Source: Dehalococcoidia bacterium
GTDB lineage: Bacteria > Chloroflexota > Dehalococcoidia > GIF9 > UBA5629
Length of the DNA stretch: 9,952 bases
Assembly: GCA_014384515.1 (NCBI GenBank)
Contig: JACNFS010000143.1
Span: 1 to 9,952, forward strand
Reading direction: 5' to 3'
The number at the start of each line of letters is the position of its first letter. The stretch's first letter is position 1. The position numbers and the translations under genes were made by a program. Of this stretch, positions 1-9,291 are shown piece after piece. The notes beneath the pieces are model-generated. The model was not told where the DNA came from and ran no database searches. It saw nothing but the letters and a program-made list of their open reading frames with translations.

Positions 1-5
1 GGCTA

Positions 6-34
6 TTGACAACCACTAGATTTCGTGCTAAAGT
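6..34 (+). promoter_or_regulatory. Candidate sigma70-type promoter for rpoBC
   Basis: The box TTGACA (6-11) is a perfect -35 consensus. It is followed after exactly 17 bp by TAAAGT (29-34), which matches four of six -10 positions. Transcription would start near 41 and give a leader of about 128 nt before the rpoB ATG. A second -10-like box, TATGAT (104-109, five of six), has no good -35 partner. The promoter lies at the window edge, so it cannot be excluded that rpoB is also read through from an upstream gene. Promoter identity is inferred from consensus match and spacing only. Confidence 0.5.
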
Positions 35-98
35 AATAAGTTACGTGTGACTTTGTTGTGCGTTTCCAATCTTTTTCTTGCTCTTTCCCCAGTTACAA

Positions 99-148
99 CC
101 CAATATGATCTGTTTCTTGATTGAGAACTGGATTTGTTGGGCCTTTTT
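99..148 (+). terminator. Hairpin plus T-tract in the rpoB leader (attenuator or terminator candidate)
   Basis: A long imperfect hairpin can be drawn by hand. Bases 99-105 pair with 135-141 (CCCAATA with TGTTGGG, one wobble). Bases 107-112 pair with 129-134 (three wobbles), and 114-118 pair with 123-127 around a GATT loop. That is 18 pairs, five of them G-U, with one bulge (T106) and one mismatch (113/128). Two C residues and then TTTTT (144-148) follow the stem. This is the layout of an intrinsic terminator with a GC-rich base. If the promoter at 6-34 is real, the hairpin lies in the mRNA leader and could attenuate rpoBC transcription. If not, it could end an upstream transcript. The many wobbles and the 2-nt gap before the T-run keep confidence moderate. 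Confidence 0.42.
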
Positions 149-168
149 GTTCCTAAGCTGCTGAACTC

Positions 169-3100
169 ATGTTGAACTCCTTAGCGTCTGAAAAGCCAAG
201 CGCTGCCGTGGAAAAGAGGAAATCTTTTGGTAGACTACCTCAAGTCCTGGACCTCCCCAATCTTATCCAGGTTCAACTTGACTCCTTTCGTTGGTTTCAA
301 GAAGAGGGACTGAAGGAGCTTTTCCAAGAGGTTTCTCCAATTCAGGATTTTACCGGCACCCGGCTAGAGCTGAAGTTTGTTGGCTATGAGTTTCGCGAAC
401 CTGCTCACTCTGTAGATCAATGTCGCCAGCGGGATACGACTTATTCCGCTCCTCTCTATGTCAGGGCTCAATTGGTAATTAAGGGGACGGGAGAGATTCC
501 GGAAACGGAAATATTCTTTGGCGATCTTCCTCTCATGACAGAGAAGGGCACCTTCATAATTAATGGGGGGGAAAGGGTTGTAGTCAACCAATTGATTCGC
601 TCACCTGGCATCTATTTTAGCTCGCGGGAAGACCTGGCTAGTGGGCGTGAGCTATGCTCTGCCAAACTAATTCCTGAGCACGGCGCCTGGTTAGAGTTTG
701 AAACGTCCGGCAGGGATATTGTTTTCGTAAAAGTGAATGGTAAGAGGAAAATCCCTGTGGCAGTGCTATTGCGCGCCATCGGTTACGACAGCGATGAGGA
801 ACTAATCCAGCTTTTTCAAGATGTGGAGAAGTCAGAAGGGCATGCCTTTATGCGATCTACGATGGATAGAGAGCCTGACATCAGGACTAAAGCTGATGCC
901 TTGATCGACATCTATAAGCGATTGCGTCCTGGCGACCCGCCCAATCCTGATAATGCCCGAAATCTCTTGCATAACCTTTTCTTCAATCCCCGGCGCTATG
1001 ACCTGGGGAAAGTCGGGCGATTCAAGCTCAACAAAAGGTTAGGTCTTGACATCCCTGAGTCTCATCGTGCCTTAACCCCGGAAGATTTTGTGGAGATAGT
1101 ACGGCGTATTATCTCAATCAACAATGGTAGGGAAGGTCCGGATGACATCGATCATCTCCGCAACCGGCGAGTACGAACAGCAGGACACCTCATACAGAAT
1201 CAGTTTCGCGTTGGGTTGCTACGTTTGGAGCGGACAATCAAAGAGCGAATGAGCATTGTTGGCCCCGAGGATGCTACTCCGACTACTCTAGTTAACAACC
1301 GCCCCATAGTCGCTGCTATGCGGGAGTTCTTTGGTGGTTCACAACTCTCTCAATTCATGGACCAGACTAATCCCTTAGCTGAACTAACTCATAAACGTCG
1401 GCTTTCAGCAATGGGGCCAGGAGGGCTTTCTCGTGAGCGTGCTGGCTTTGATGTTCGCGATGTGCACCACTCTCACTATGGAAAAATCTGCCCCATAGAG
1501 ACACCAGAGGGACCAAACATCGGTCTTATTGGTTCCCTGGCTACTTATGCCCGAATTGATGAGTACGGCTTTATAGAGACACCTTACCGCAAGGTTATCC
1601 GCGAGGTGCCCAATACTGTTGAGGACCTGTTAGATAGAACAGTCTTAGAGGACATATCCAATAGTAAGGGGAATCTTCTTGTTACTAGAGGCACTTCGGT
1701 TACCAAGGAAATCGCTCAGCAACTAGTCGCCCTGCCCGCTCGAATTATCAAAGTGGCTCCTTTTGTCTCTGCGCAAATCATCTATCTGACCGCTGATGAG
1801 GAAGAGCAATATACTATTGCTCAGGCTAATACCCTTATTAACCAGAGAAACGAGTTTATTGAGGACAGACTTGGCGTCATAAAAGGGGGCAAGTATCTTA
1901 GAGAGCCGGCAGAGAACGTAGACTTCATGGATGTTTCACCGAAGCAAGTCTTTAGTGTTACTACTTCCCTTATACCTTTTCTTGAGCATGACGATGCTAA
2001 CAGGGCCCTGATGGGGTCGAATATGCAGCGTCAAGCTGTGCCTTTACTTTGTTCTGAAGCTCCATTGATAGCCACTGGAATGGAAATGGAGGTGGCTAGG
2101 TATAGCGGGCAAGTTGCATTTGCCCAAGAGGCGGGCGAAGTAGTTTCAGTTGCCGGTGCTGAGATCACGGTTAATGAGATGGATGGAAATAAGCGCGTAT
2201 ACCCGTTGATGAAATTCGTCCGAACTAATCAAGGGACATGTATTAACCAACGTCCGGTAGTATCCAAAGGCGACAAAGTCAAAAAGGGGCAAGTCATAGC
2301 CGATGGTTCGGCAACGGATCAAGGTGAGCTTGCTTTGGGGCAAAACATCCTTTGTGCCTTTATGAGCTGGCGGGGATATAATTTTGAAGATGCTATTATC
2401 ATTAGCGAGAAGCTAATCAAGGAGGATAAGTTTGCCTCTATCCATATTGAGAAATCTGAAATAGAAGCCCGGGAGACTAAGCTTGGCGCGGAGGAGATTA
2501 CCAGAGACATACCCAATGTAGGTGAGGAGAGTCTGCGTGATCTGGATGAATTTGGCATTGTCCGTATAGGTGCTGAAGTTGGTCCCGGTGCTATCTTGGT
2601 GGGCAAGATTAGCCCAAAGGGAGAGAGCGAGCTAACCGCCGAGGAGAAATTACTACGAGCTATCTTTGGCGAAAAGGCCCGTGAGGTAAAGGATAGCTCT
2701 TTGAGGGTACCACATGGCGAATGGGGAAAGGTGATCGACGTCAAAGTCTCTTCTCGCGATGATGATATGGACTTGCCCGCAGGCGTGCATCACCTGGTGA
2801 GAGTGTGGGTTGCACAGAAACGCAAAATCTCTGTGGGAGACAAAATGGCAGGCAGACACGGTAACAAAGGCGTTATCTCCCGCATTTTGCCTGAGGAGGA
2901 TATGCCTTTCTTGCCAGACGGTAGACCGGTGGACATAATTCTTAACCCTATTGGTGTGCCTTCGCGCATGAACATAGGGCAGATTCTCGAGACACACTTG
3001 GGCTGGGCAGCTGAAACGCTGGGTCTTAGGGTACTTAATCCGATCTTTGATGGGGCTGATAAGACTGCCATTGAGGACGGTCTGGCCAGGGCTTGGATAG

Positions 3101-3837
3101 TTCGGCAGTCAGGCACAATCAACTTGCCCAGTTACGCCAATTCCGGTGCTAGTGAACTCGACTGGGCCAAGGCCTGGCTTGGAGATAAGGGCTACAACGC
3201 TGAACAGGTGTTCGATGATCGCTATCCAGGGGAGGCGACGAAAGTTTGCCTTCGCTTGTGGCTTGAGGGCTTAGGCATAAAGGTTTATGGCCTTGACGAT
3301 GAGAGAGTGGAGCAGACTGTGGAAAAGGTATACCTTGAACAGAGACAACCGCCACCTACATTCGGCAAGATTGCTCTTCGCGACGGACAAACCGGTGAGC
3401 CATTCGATCAACCGGTAACTGTAGGCATTATCTACATGATGAAGCTTATTCACCTTGTCGACGACAAAGTACATGCCCGGTCTACTGGTCCCTATTCTCT
3501 GATTACTCAGCAACCCCTCGGGGGCAAAGCTCAATTCGGGGGGCAACGCTTTGGTGAGATGGAAGTCTGGGCGTTGGAAGCCTACGGAGCCAGTCATATG
3601 CTTCAGGAATTACTTACTGTGAAGTCAGACGATGTACCTGGGCGAGCTAAAGCTTATGAGTCCCTTGTCAAAGGTGAGGATATACTGCAACCAGGTGTGC
3701 CTGAGTCTTTCAAGGTACTGTTTATGGAATTGCGTAGCTTGGGACTGGCTGTTGAGCTGCTGAATGAAGAAGAGGAGATGATAAGCTTCTTGGAAGAGAG
3801 GAAGAGAATCGCAACCAAGCCCATACCTTTGAGCTAA
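169..3837 (+). CDS. rpoB: DNA-directed RNA polymerase subunit beta
   Basis: This gene encodes the beta subunit of core RNA polymerase, which forms one side of the active-site cleft and carries the rifamycin pocket. The 1222-residue product is close in size to compact bacterial beta subunits and has no very large lineage insertion. Visible motifs are the [15 protein letters not shown] segment near residue 135-150 and the rifampicin-region segment [13 protein letters not shown] with [14 protein letters not shown] (about 391-419). GYNFEDAI carries E740/D741, and [11 protein letters not shown] (891-901) has K892 and K900, matching E. coli K1065 and K1073. The C-terminal segment [12 protein letters not shown] binds beta-prime. 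ATG 169 is the first possible start after the in-frame TAA at 154-156; no Shine-Dalgarno sequence precedes it, and TTG 172 is an alternative. D398, H408 and S413, the counterparts of E. coli D516, H526 and S531, are the usual rifampicin-sensitive residues. It is cotranscribed with rpoC. Confidence 0.98.
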   Translation: MLNSLASEKPSAAVEKRKSFGRLPQVLDLPNLIQVQLDSFRWFQEEGLKELFQEVSPIQDFTGTRLELKFVGYEFREPAHSVDQCRQRDTTYSAPLYVRAQLVIKGTGEIPETEIFFGDLPLMTEKGTFIINGGERVVVNQLIRSPGIYFSSREDLASGRELCSAKLIPEHGAWLEFETSGRDIVFVKVNGKRKIPVAVLLRAIGYDSDEELIQLFQDVEKSEGHAFMRSTMDREPDIRTKADALIDIYKRLRPGDPPNPDNARNLLHNLFFNPRRYDLGKVGRFKLNKRLGLDIPESHRALTPEDFVEIVRRIISINNGREGPDDIDHLRNRRVRTAGHLIQNQFRVGLLRLERTIKERMSIVGPEDATPTTLVNNRPIVAAMREFFGGSQLSQFMDQTNPLAELTHKRRLSAMGPGGLSRERAGFDVRDVHHSHYGKICPIETPEGPNIGLIGSLATYARIDEYGFIETPYRKVIREVPNTVEDLLDRTVLEDISNSKGNLLVTRGTSVTKEIAQQLVALPARIIKVAPFVSAQIIYLTADEEEQYTIAQANTLINQRNEFIEDRLGVIKGGKYLREPAENVDFMDVSPKQVFSVTTSLIPFLEHDDANRALMGSNMQRQAVPLLCSEAPLIATGMEMEVARYSGQVAFAQEAGEVVSVAGAEITVNEMDGNKRVYPLMKFVRTNQGTCINQRPVVSKGDKVKKGQVIADGSATDQGELALGQNILCAFMSWRGYNFEDAIIISEKLIKEDKFASIHIEKSEIEARETKLGAEEITRDIPNVGEESLRDLDEFGIVRIGAEVGPGAILVGKISPKGESELTAEEKLLRAIFGEKAREVKDSSLRVPHGEWGKVIDVKVSSRDDDMDLPAGVHHLVRVWVAQKRKISVGDKMAGRHGNKGVISRILPEEDMPFLPDGRPVDIILNPIGVPSRMNIGQILETHLGWAAETLGLRVLNPIFDGADKTAIEDGLARAWIVRQSGTINLPSYANSGASELDWAKAWLGDKGYNAEQVFDDRYPGEATKVCLRLWLEGLGIKVYGLDDERVEQTVEKVYLEQRQPPPTFGKIALRDGQTGEPFDQPVTVGIIYMMKLIHLVDDKVHARSTGPYSLITQQPLGGKAQFGGQRFGEMEVWALEAYGASHMLQELLTVKSDDVPGRAKAYESLVKGEDILQPGVPESFKVLFMELRSLGLAVELLNEEEEMISFLEERKRIATKPIPLS

Positions 3838-3842
3838 AGGAG
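3836..3842 (+). promoter_or_regulatory. Ribosome binding site of rpoC overlapping the rpoB stop
   Basis: AAAGGAG ends 4 nt before the rpoC ATG at 3847, and its first two bases are the last two of the rpoB TAA stop. This strong Shine-Dalgarno sequence fixes the rpoC start. It also suggests translational coupling, which helps keep beta and beta-prime in balance. It is the only clear Shine-Dalgarno sequence before a gene start in this window. Confidence 0.85.
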
Positions 3843-3846
3843 ACGA

Positions 3847-6800
3847 ATGACTGAGGTTAATGATTTCAATGCCATCCGTATTTCACTGGCTTCACCAGAG
3901 CAGATCAAAAGCTGGTCCTACGGTGAGGTAATTGAGCCTGAAACAATTAACTATCGAACCCTGAAGCCGGAAAAAGACGGACTTTTTTGCGAAAGAATCT
4001 TTGGGCCGACCAAGAATTACGAGTGCTATTGTGGGAAGTACAAGAAGATACGCTATCGCGGTGTCACCTGTGATAGGTGTGGAGTTACGGTAGAACATTC
4101 TAGAGTGCGCCGGACACGTATGGGCCATATCGAGCTGGCCGCTCCGGTGGCTCACATCTGGTTCGCTAAAGGAGTGCCCAGTCGGCTAGCATTACTTCTT
4201 GATATCTCTCCCAGGTACCTGGAGCGAGTCATTTACTTTGCACAGCACATCATTATCTCAGTTGATGTTGGGGGGCGTGATGAGAGAATCAAGCAACTCA
4301 AGGAGGAACTCTCTCGGCGGTTTGTGGAAACAGAGCGGGTGTCGGAGAATCAGGGCGCGGGGGTAGAAGTGGAAGCTGAATCACAGCCTGACCAAGAGGC
4401 CTTGGAGAAGGGGAATCAGCTACAGCCTGAGCTTGTTGACAAGAGAGCTGAGTTTGGAGATGAATTAGAGGCAAGAATAACGTACCTAGAAAACCTCCGG
4501 CCACTGAAGCTTGTTACTGAGGCTCAATATCAAGAACTCAAAGCGGAGCATGGCGACTTCTTTGAAGTTGGCATGGGTGCTGAGGCTATATTGCGCATTC
4601 TCAAGAAAATTGACCTTGAAGAACTGCGCCAGAGACTCATTGAAGAAATCCGTTCCACTTCAGGGCAACGCCGCAAGAAAGCCAGCAAGCGACTGCGGGT
4701 AGTTGAGGCTTTCTGGCGCAGTGGCAATAAGCCTGAGTGGATGATATTGACCGTGCTTCCAGTATTGCCTCCAGAGCTTCGCCCTATAGTCCAATTGGAC
4801 GGCGGCCGGTTTGCCACCAGCGACCTCAACGATCTCTATCGGCGCGTCATTAATCGCAACAACCGGCTCCGACGGCTAATTGATTTGGGGGCTCCGAAAA
4901 TCATCATTCGCAATGAAGAACGTATGCTTCAGGAGGCGGTTGATGCACTTATTGATAATGGGCGGAGAGGACGGGTGCCTGTACCTGGCGGCGCCCGTAG
5001 ACTAAAGTCACTTTCCGATATGCTTAGAGGTAAGCAAGGCCGCTTCCGCCAAAACCTTTTGGGTAAGCGAGTAGACTACAGTGGCCGTTCAGTTATTGTT
5101 GTCGGGCCCGAACTAAAACTTCATGAGTGTGGTTTGCCCAAGCATATGGCCTTGGAATTGTTCAAGCCTTTTGTTATGCGGCGGCTGATCGAGCAAGGTT
5201 ATGCCCACAACATCAAGAGCGCTCGGCGACAGGTGGAGAAAGCTAGACCCGAGGTGTGGGATATTCTGGGCGAGGTGACTAAAGAACGCCCGGTGTTGCT
5301 TAACCGAGCTCCAACACTGCATCGTCTGAGCATTCAGGCTTTTGAGCCTGTGCTTATTGATGGTAGCGCTATCCAAATTCATCCTTTGGTGTGTGCCGCT
5401 TTCAATGCTGACTTTGACGGTGACCAAATGGCAGTTCACGTGCCACTTTCTCGGGCTGCGGTAACAGAGGCCAGAGAACAAATGCTTAGCATTTATAACA
5501 TGCTACTGCCGAGTTCTGGCGAGCCGGTAATGACACCCACCTTGGATATGGTTCTGGGTTGTTACTACCTCACCAATATTAGACCTGGAACCAAGGGTGA
5601 GGGAAAATGTTTCAACGATTTTGAGGAAGCTAAACTGGCCTACGAACTGGGGATCATCAGCTTGGATGCTGAAATAGAGGCGAGGGCAGGGGATAGGAGC
5701 ACGGACAGACTAAAGACCAGCGTTGGTCGCATTTTGTTCAATGATGTTATACCTGATGAATTTCGATTCTGTAATCAGGTTATTGACAAGACTGTTTTGA
5801 AACGCTTGGTGTCGGACTGCTATCGTTTGCTGGGAAATGCTCCTACTGTTACCATGGTCGACAACCTTAAGCGGCTGGGCTTTGAGTATGCTACCAAGTC
5901 AGGGACGAGTATTGCCGCGAAAGATATTGAAGTGCCACGGGAGAAAGCAAAGCTTCTTGAAGAGGGTGATGAGAAAGTGGCTGTCATTGAGAGCCAGTTT
6001 AATCGGGGCCTAATTACTGACGATGAGCGCTATAACAGGACTATTGAAGTCTGGACAGAGACTACGGATAAGGTCACAGAAACCATTTCTCAATCGTTGG
6101 ACCGGTATGGGGGAATCTATATGATGGCCACCTCGGGGGCAAAAGGAAACATTTCGCAGATCAGACAAATGGCTGGTATGCGGGGCTTAATGACCGACCC
6201 ATCAGGAAGGATAATCGAGTTCCCGATTAAATCAAGCTTTCGCGAAGGGCTCGGGGTGATGGAGTATTTCATCTCCACCCATGGTGCTCGTAAGGGATTG
6301 GCTGACACTGCTTTAAGGACCTCGAATGCTGGGTATCTTACCCGTCGCCTTATTGATGTGGCTCAAGATTTGATTGCAGCTGAAGAAGATTGTGGTAGTG
6401 AGGACGGTATTTGGCTATCTGAGAAAAAGGACAGAGGGCTGTTATCGCCCCTCTCCGATCGTGTGCTCGGGCGCTTGGCTGCAGTCGATGTTATTGACCC
6501 AGGCACTGGTGAGATTATCGTCTGTAGAAATGAGGAGATTGATGAGGAAGGGGCAAAGCGAATTTCGGATGCTGGTATCACTGAAGTATACGTGAGGTCG
6601 CCTCTTTGTTGCCATTCCCGGCGAGGCATGTGCCAGTACTGTTACGGACGCGATCTTGCCAGAAGAGGACTAATAAAGATTGGTACTGCTGTAGGTATTA
6701 TCGCTGCCGAAAGCATCGGAGAGCCGGGCACTCAGCTTACACTGCGTACTTTCCATACTGGCGGGGTGGTTGAAGCTGACATCACTAGTGGTCTGCCGCG

Positions 6801-7881
6801 GGTAGAGGAACTATTCGAAGCAAGAGTACCAAAAGGACTGGCCATACTTTCTGAAATCGATGGCATCGCTGAGGCAATTGATACTCAAGAGGTACGCAGA
6901 ATTAGAATTACCAGCTCTGAATCCTATCTGGATGAGTATGCATTGTCGCCCGGCGCTGAGGTAGTTGTGGGCAGTGGGGAATGGGTTGAGGCTGGAGCGA
7001 AGCTTGCCGTTTCAGCACCCTCCTTGCCCGAAGAGCCAGCTCAAGACCAACAACCGGCAGTTGTGGAGGAATATCCGGTGATAGCTAGAGTTGCCGGTAA
7101 CGCAGTCATTGAAGACGGACACCTTTACATTCGTTATGAGGAAAAGGAAGAGAGAGAATACATAGTGCCGCCTGGGAGCCACATTCGCATCAAATCAGGC
7201 GATGAGGTGAAAGCTGGAGCCCAGCTCATTGATGGCGCTGTTGACCCTCAAGACATTCTGCGCATCATGGGAAGGGAAGCAGTACAGCAGTATTTGGTTG
7301 AGGAGGTGCAAAAAGTCTATCGCTCACAGGGGGTAAGTATTAACGACAAGCATATTGAGATTATTATCCGCCAGATGCTTAGGCGAGTGCGTGTCGAATC
7401 TCCGGGTGACACCGAGCTTCTATCTGGCGACCTAGTCGATCGATTTGACTACGAGAGCATAAATGCCAAGGTGTTAGCCGAAGGTGGTGAACCAGCTACT
7501 GCTCAGACTGTTCTCCTCGGAATTACTCGGGCTTCGCTAAATACAAGCAGTTGGTTATCTGCAGCTTCTTTCCAAGAGACCACTAGGGTGCTCACTGAGG
7601 CAGCAATTTGGGGGAAAACGGATAGACTTCTCGGGCTGAAAGAAAATGTAATTATCGGCAAACTTATACCATCCCGGGTCTTATCCCTGACTGAGGAGGT
7701 TCAGCAGGACTTGTCCCTGATCGAGGCAGCTGAACAGGCCTTGCCATTGACTGAGGAGGCTGAGCAGGCTTTGTCTCTCATCGAGGCAGCTGAACAGGCC
7801 TTGCCGTTGACTGGGGACACTGAGCCAGTAATCCCAGAAGTAGATACTTCAGCGTTAGCGGAAGAAAAGCCGCTTGCCTGA
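3847..7881 (+). CDS. rpoC: DNA-directed RNA polymerase subunit beta-prime
   Basis: This gene encodes the catalytic beta-prime subunit of RNA polymerase (1344 residues). An N-terminal zinc ribbon has C60, C62, C75 and C78. The clamp region then carries an extra, charged stretch of roughly 60 residues (about 150-215) compared with Bacillus beta-prime. The active-site loop NADFDGDQM (520-528) supplies D522, D524 and D526, which hold the catalytic magnesium. The bridge helix starts at [16 protein letters not shown] (808 on). The second zinc site is C849, C922, C929 and C932, and the trigger loop begins near [18 protein letters not shown] (956-973) with H970. The conserved core ends at GKLIP (1271-1275). 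After it comes a tail of about 69 residues, rich in Glu and Ala, that contains near-perfect 10-residue repeats and almost no basic residues. I recall no such tail in well-studied beta-prime subunits. The protein is otherwise full and intact, in an operon with rpoB. Confidence 0.98.
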   Translation: MTEVNDFNAIRISLASPEQIKSWSYGEVIEPETINYRTLKPEKDGLFCERIFGPTKNYECYCGKYKKIRYRGVTCDRCGVTVEHSRVRRTRMGHIELAAPVAHIWFAKGVPSRLALLLDISPRYLERVIYFAQHIIISVDVGGRDERIKQLKEELSRRFVETERVSENQGAGVEVEAESQPDQEALEKGNQLQPELVDKRAEFGDELEARITYLENLRPLKLVTEAQYQELKAEHGDFFEVGMGAEAILRILKKIDLEELRQRLIEEIRSTSGQRRKKASKRLRVVEAFWRSGNKPEWMILTVLPVLPPELRPIVQLDGGRFATSDLNDLYRRVINRNNRLRRLIDLGAPKIIIRNEERMLQEAVDALIDNGRRGRVPVPGGARRLKSLSDMLRGKQGRFRQNLLGKRVDYSGRSVIVVGPELKLHECGLPKHMALELFKPFVMRRLIEQGYAHNIKSARRQVEKARPEVWDILGEVTKERPVLLNRAPTLHRLSIQAFEPVLIDGSAIQIHPLVCAAFNADFDGDQMAVHVPLSRAAVTEAREQMLSIYNMLLPSSGEPVMTPTLDMVLGCYYLTNIRPGTKGEGKCFNDFEEAKLAYELGIISLDAEIEARAGDRSTDRLKTSVGRILFNDVIPDEFRFCNQVIDKTVLKRLVSDCYRLLGNAPTVTMVDNLKRLGFEYATKSGTSIAAKDIEVPREKAKLLEEGDEKVAVIESQFNRGLITDDERYNRTIEVWTETTDKVTETISQSLDRYGGIYMMATSGAKGNISQIRQMAGMRGLMTDPSGRIIEFPIKSSFREGLGVMEYFISTHGARKGLADTALRTSNAGYLTRRLIDVAQDLIAAEEDCGSEDGIWLSEKKDRGLLSPLSDRVLGRLAAVDVIDPGTGEIIVCRNEEIDEEGAKRISDAGITEVYVRSPLCCHSRRGMCQYCYGRDLARRGLIKIGTAVGIIAAESIGEPGTQLTLRTFHTGGVVEADITSGLPRVEELFEARVPKGLAILSEIDGIAEAIDTQEVRRIRITSSESYLDEYALSPGAEVVVGSGEWVEAGAKLAVSAPSLPEEPAQDQQPAVVEEYPVIARVAGNAVIEDGHLYIRYEEKEEREYIVPPGSHIRIKSGDEVKAGAQLIDGAVDPQDILRIMGREAVQQYLVEEVQKVYRSQGVSINDKHIEIIIRQMLRRVRVESPGDTELLSGDLVDRFDYESINAKVLAEGGEPATAQTVLLGITRASLNTSSWLSAASFQETTRVLTEAAIWGKTDRLLGLKENVIIGKLIPSRVLSLTEEVQQDLSLIEAAEQALPLTEEAEQALSLIEAAEQALPLTGDTEPVIPEVDTSALAEEKPLA
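7681..7830 (+). repeat. In-frame tandem repeat (30-bp unit, 60-bp higher-order unit) at the 3' end of rpoC
   Basis: Five consecutive 30-bp units encode [40 protein letters not shown] and [10 protein letters not shown] (RpoC residues 1279-1328). The last one is degenerate. Units alternate between two types, giving a 60-bp higher-order repeat (7681-7740 and 7741-7800). Units 7711-7740 and 7771-7800 are identical at 28 of 30 bases and both differences are silent, so duplication looks fairly recent with selection on the peptide. The heptad-free pattern of Leu, Glu, Ala and Gln suggests amphipathic helix. Length polymorphism between related strains would be expected. Confidence 0.93.
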
Positions 7882-7931
7882 GCCAAAGCCAGGGATGAGC
7901 TAGGCCTTATTTGACTTAAACTTGAATTCGG

Positions 7932-7961
7932 AAGAATCCTCGCTGACTAGCGGGGATTCTT
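7932..7961 (+). terminator. Hairpin terminator after rpoC
   Basis: AAGAATCCTCGCT, loop GACT, then AGCGGGGATTCTT form a 13-bp stem with a single G-U wobble and a 4-nt loop, starting 51 nt after the rpoC stop. The 3' arm ends in TTCTT and continues into T-rich sequence (TATTGATTGTT), with a TTTTT run farther on at about 7977-7981. There is no long uninterrupted T-tract directly at the stem, so termination efficiency is uncertain. Its place between rpoC and the ruvB promoter fits the end of the rpoBC transcript. Confidence 0.7.
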
Positions 7962-7993
7962 GTATTGATTGTTCCATTTTTGTAGGCTTTGGT

Positions 7994-8019
7994 TTGATAA
8001 CTGTGGGATGTGATATAAT
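7994..8019 (+). promoter_or_regulatory. Extended -10 promoter for ruvB
   Basis: TATAAT (8014-8019) is a perfect -10 box and is preceded by TGA (8011-8013), giving the TGnTATAAT extended -10 form that can work without a strong -35. The best -35-like box, TTGATA (7994-7999), is only 14 bp upstream and is probably too close; the 17-bp position holds GGTTTG. Transcription would start near 8026, leaving a short leader of about 23 nt before the ruvB ATG. Confidence 0.65.
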
Positions 8020-8048
8020 TCCTGAAACTTTAAGTTGGTTTCCGACCA

Positions 8049-9089
8049 ATGCGAGAGGGAGAAGTAACAACACGGATAATATCAGGCAAGCCCAGCAGTG
8101 ACGATATTTCCTTGGATACAAACCTTCGACCAAGGCGTCTGATTGATTTCATCGGACAAGAGAAGGTCAAAGGTAACCTCGAGATAGCTATGGCTGCTGC
8201 CCAGAAACGAGGAGAGGCATTAGACCATATTCTTCTTTATGGGCCACCTGGCTTAGGGAAAACCACACTAGCTCATATTATTGCCGTTGAAATGGGAGTC
8301 AACATTAAGGTTAGCTCAGGTCCGGCAATAGAGCGCCCTGGGGATTTAGCAGCTATCTTGACTAATTTGCAGAAAGGCGATGCCTTCTTTGTGGATGAGA
8401 TTCACCGGCTTAGCCGGGTTGTAGAAGAGATTCTTTATCCGGCAATGGAAGATTCTGCTATAGATATAATTCTTGGTAAGGGTCCGGGAGCCCGAAGCCT
8501 CCGCCTAAATCTGCCTCGTTTCACCTTAATTGGGGCTACTACCCGGTATGCCTTGATGAGTCCGCCTCTGAGAGACAGATTCGGCGCTATTTATCGCCTT
8601 GACTTCTACGACGAATCGGCGATAAAGACAATCCTGAGACGCTCAGCAAGTATTCTCAATTTGGAAGTAGAGGAAGCCAGCCTTAGCCAGATCGCCTGCC
8701 GGGCTCGGGGAACACCACGGGTAGCTAATCGACTGCTCAAACGAGTACGTGACTATGCTCAGGTGATGGCAGACGGGGCAGTTACCGAATCTGTCGCTAT
8801 TGAAGCACTTTCCAAATTGGAGATAGACCATATTGGCTTGGATGAAGTGGACCACAAAGTTCTGCGGACTATAATTGAAAAATTCGATTGTGGGCCAGTT
8901 GGGCTTGACACTATTGCTGCTTCTATCAGCGAGGAAGCAGATACTATAATGGATGTTTATGAGCCCTATCTTCTTCAGTTGGGGTTCCTGGAACGCACAC
9001 CTCGGGGCAGGGCGGTCACTAGACTCGCCTGTGAGCACTTAGGGGTGGCTCATAAGAAGGGGCAAACGTCTCAGGCAAGCTTGTGGTAG
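8049..9089 (+). CDS. ruvB: Holliday junction branch migration ATPase RuvB
   Basis: RuvB is the hexameric AAA+ motor that, with RuvA, drives branch migration of Holliday junctions during recombinational repair in the cytoplasm. The 346-residue product has family-typical length. Residues visible are Walker A GPPGLGKT (65-72, K71), Walker B with D116-E117 in VDEIHRL, the sensor-1 region IGATTR (161-166), arginine finger R175 in PLRDRFG, and the ARGTPR sensor-2 stretch. The C-terminal winged-helix DNA-binding domain includes [10 protein letters not shown] and ends near [13 protein letters not shown] 8049 is the first start after an in-frame TAA at 8031-8033, and the N-terminal RIISG aligns with the RLISAG of other RuvB proteins. 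No Shine-Dalgarno sequence precedes it. Neither ruvA nor ruvC is adjacent, and the gene has its own promoter, so it appears to be a stand-alone unit. Confidence 0.97.
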   Translation: MREGEVTTRIISGKPSSDDISLDTNLRPRRLIDFIGQEKVKGNLEIAMAAAQKRGEALDHILLYGPPGLGKTTLAHIIAVEMGVNIKVSSGPAIERPGDLAAILTNLQKGDAFFVDEIHRLSRVVEEILYPAMEDSAIDIILGKGPGARSLRLNLPRFTLIGATTRYALMSPPLRDRFGAIYRLDFYDESAIKTILRRSASILNLEVEEASLSQIACRARGTPRVANRLLKRVRDYAQVMADGAVTESVAIEALSKLEIDHIGLDEVDHKVLRTIIEKFDCGPVGLDTIAASISEEADTIMDVYEPYLLQLGFLERTPRGRAVTRLACEHLGVAHKKGQTSQASLW

Positions 9090-9115
9090 GGGGTTTTCGG
9101 TTCCTTTTCTTTTTT
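9088..9115 (+). terminator. Weak terminator-like T-rich run after ruvB
   Basis: The ruvB stop codon runs into AGGGGG and is followed by a T-rich stretch with TTTTCTTTTTT (9105-9115). AGGGG (9088-9092) can pair with TTCCT (9101-9105), but two of the five pairs are G-U. A T-tract is clear; a stable stem is not. This may end the ruvB transcript, at low confidence. Confidence 0.25.
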
Positions 9116-9150
9116 GTGCTTGTTGTGCCGCTACATTGTAAAGCACCCGT

Positions 9151-9227
9151 GAGGCTGAGGTCTTTCGAACCACGATTTATGCCTGCCTTGCAGACGAAGC
9201 CGCCGGCTGACAGAAAGACTTAACCTC
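9151..9227 (+). other. Nested inverted repeat, possible branched RNA element in the ruvB-nuclease spacer
   Basis: GAGG (9151-9154) pairs with CCTC (9224-9227). After a small internal loop, AGGTCTTTC (9158-9166) pairs with GAAAGACTT (9213-9221) with one G-U wobble, giving a 13-pair outer stem. The enclosed 46 nt contain two perfect small hairpins: CTGC-CTT-GCAG (9183-9193) and AGCC-GCC-GGCT (9198-9208). Together they draw a three-way or four-way branched fold. I do not recognise a known RNA family. The element lies after the T-run that follows ruvB and just before a TTGACA box. It could be an RNA structure in a 3' end or leader, a protein-binding inverted repeat, a short mobile repeat, or chance. 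No reading frame supports coding here. Confidence 0.4.
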
Positions 9228-9229
9228 TA

Positions 9230-9257
9230 TTGACAGCAGCACTGTGTCTGCACCAAT
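9230..9257 (+). promoter_or_regulatory. Weak candidate promoter for the nuclease gene
   Basis: TTGACA (9230-9235) is a perfect -35 box, but the best -10 at normal spacing is ACCAAT (9252-9257, 16-bp spacer), matching only three of six positions and lacking the key second A. If used, transcription would start near 9265, downstream of the GTG at 9244 and upstream of the ATG at 9292, which supports the shorter nuclease start. Confidence 0.28.
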
Positions 9258-9291
9258 AGCTAATACGAAGATATGTTCAGTTGAAAGTAGG

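Noticed and set aside
101..110. TATGAT (104-109) as the main rpoB -10 box
   Set aside because: A good -10 match, but no -35 at 15-19 bp, and it lies inside the leader hairpin; kept only as a secondary possibility.
2319..3122. Several minus-strand open frames inside rpoB
   Set aside because: They are antisense of strongly conserved beta-subunit sequence, overlap each other in different frames and show no domain character.
7681..7830. Short direct repeats that could suggest a CRISPR array
   Set aside because: Units are contiguous with no spacers, keep a reading frame and lie inside rpoC.
7701..7886. Minus-strand open frame with a repeated peptide opposite the end of rpoC
   Set aside because: It is the antisense shadow of the rpoC tandem repeat. 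The repeat is better explained by the plus frame, where differences between copies are silent.
9158..9221. Possible tRNA: a 7-bp stem GTCTTTC/GAAAGAC and a TTCGAACC stretch like a T-loop
   Set aside because: The enclosed length is too short for a tRNA, the TTCGAA stretch is not flanked by a 5-bp T stem, and no anticodon arm can be drawn.
9244..9291. Longer nuclease start at GTG 9244
   Set aside because: It would place 16 polar residues before a well-formed lipoprotein signal, and it lies so close to the TTGACA box that it would precede the likely transcript start.
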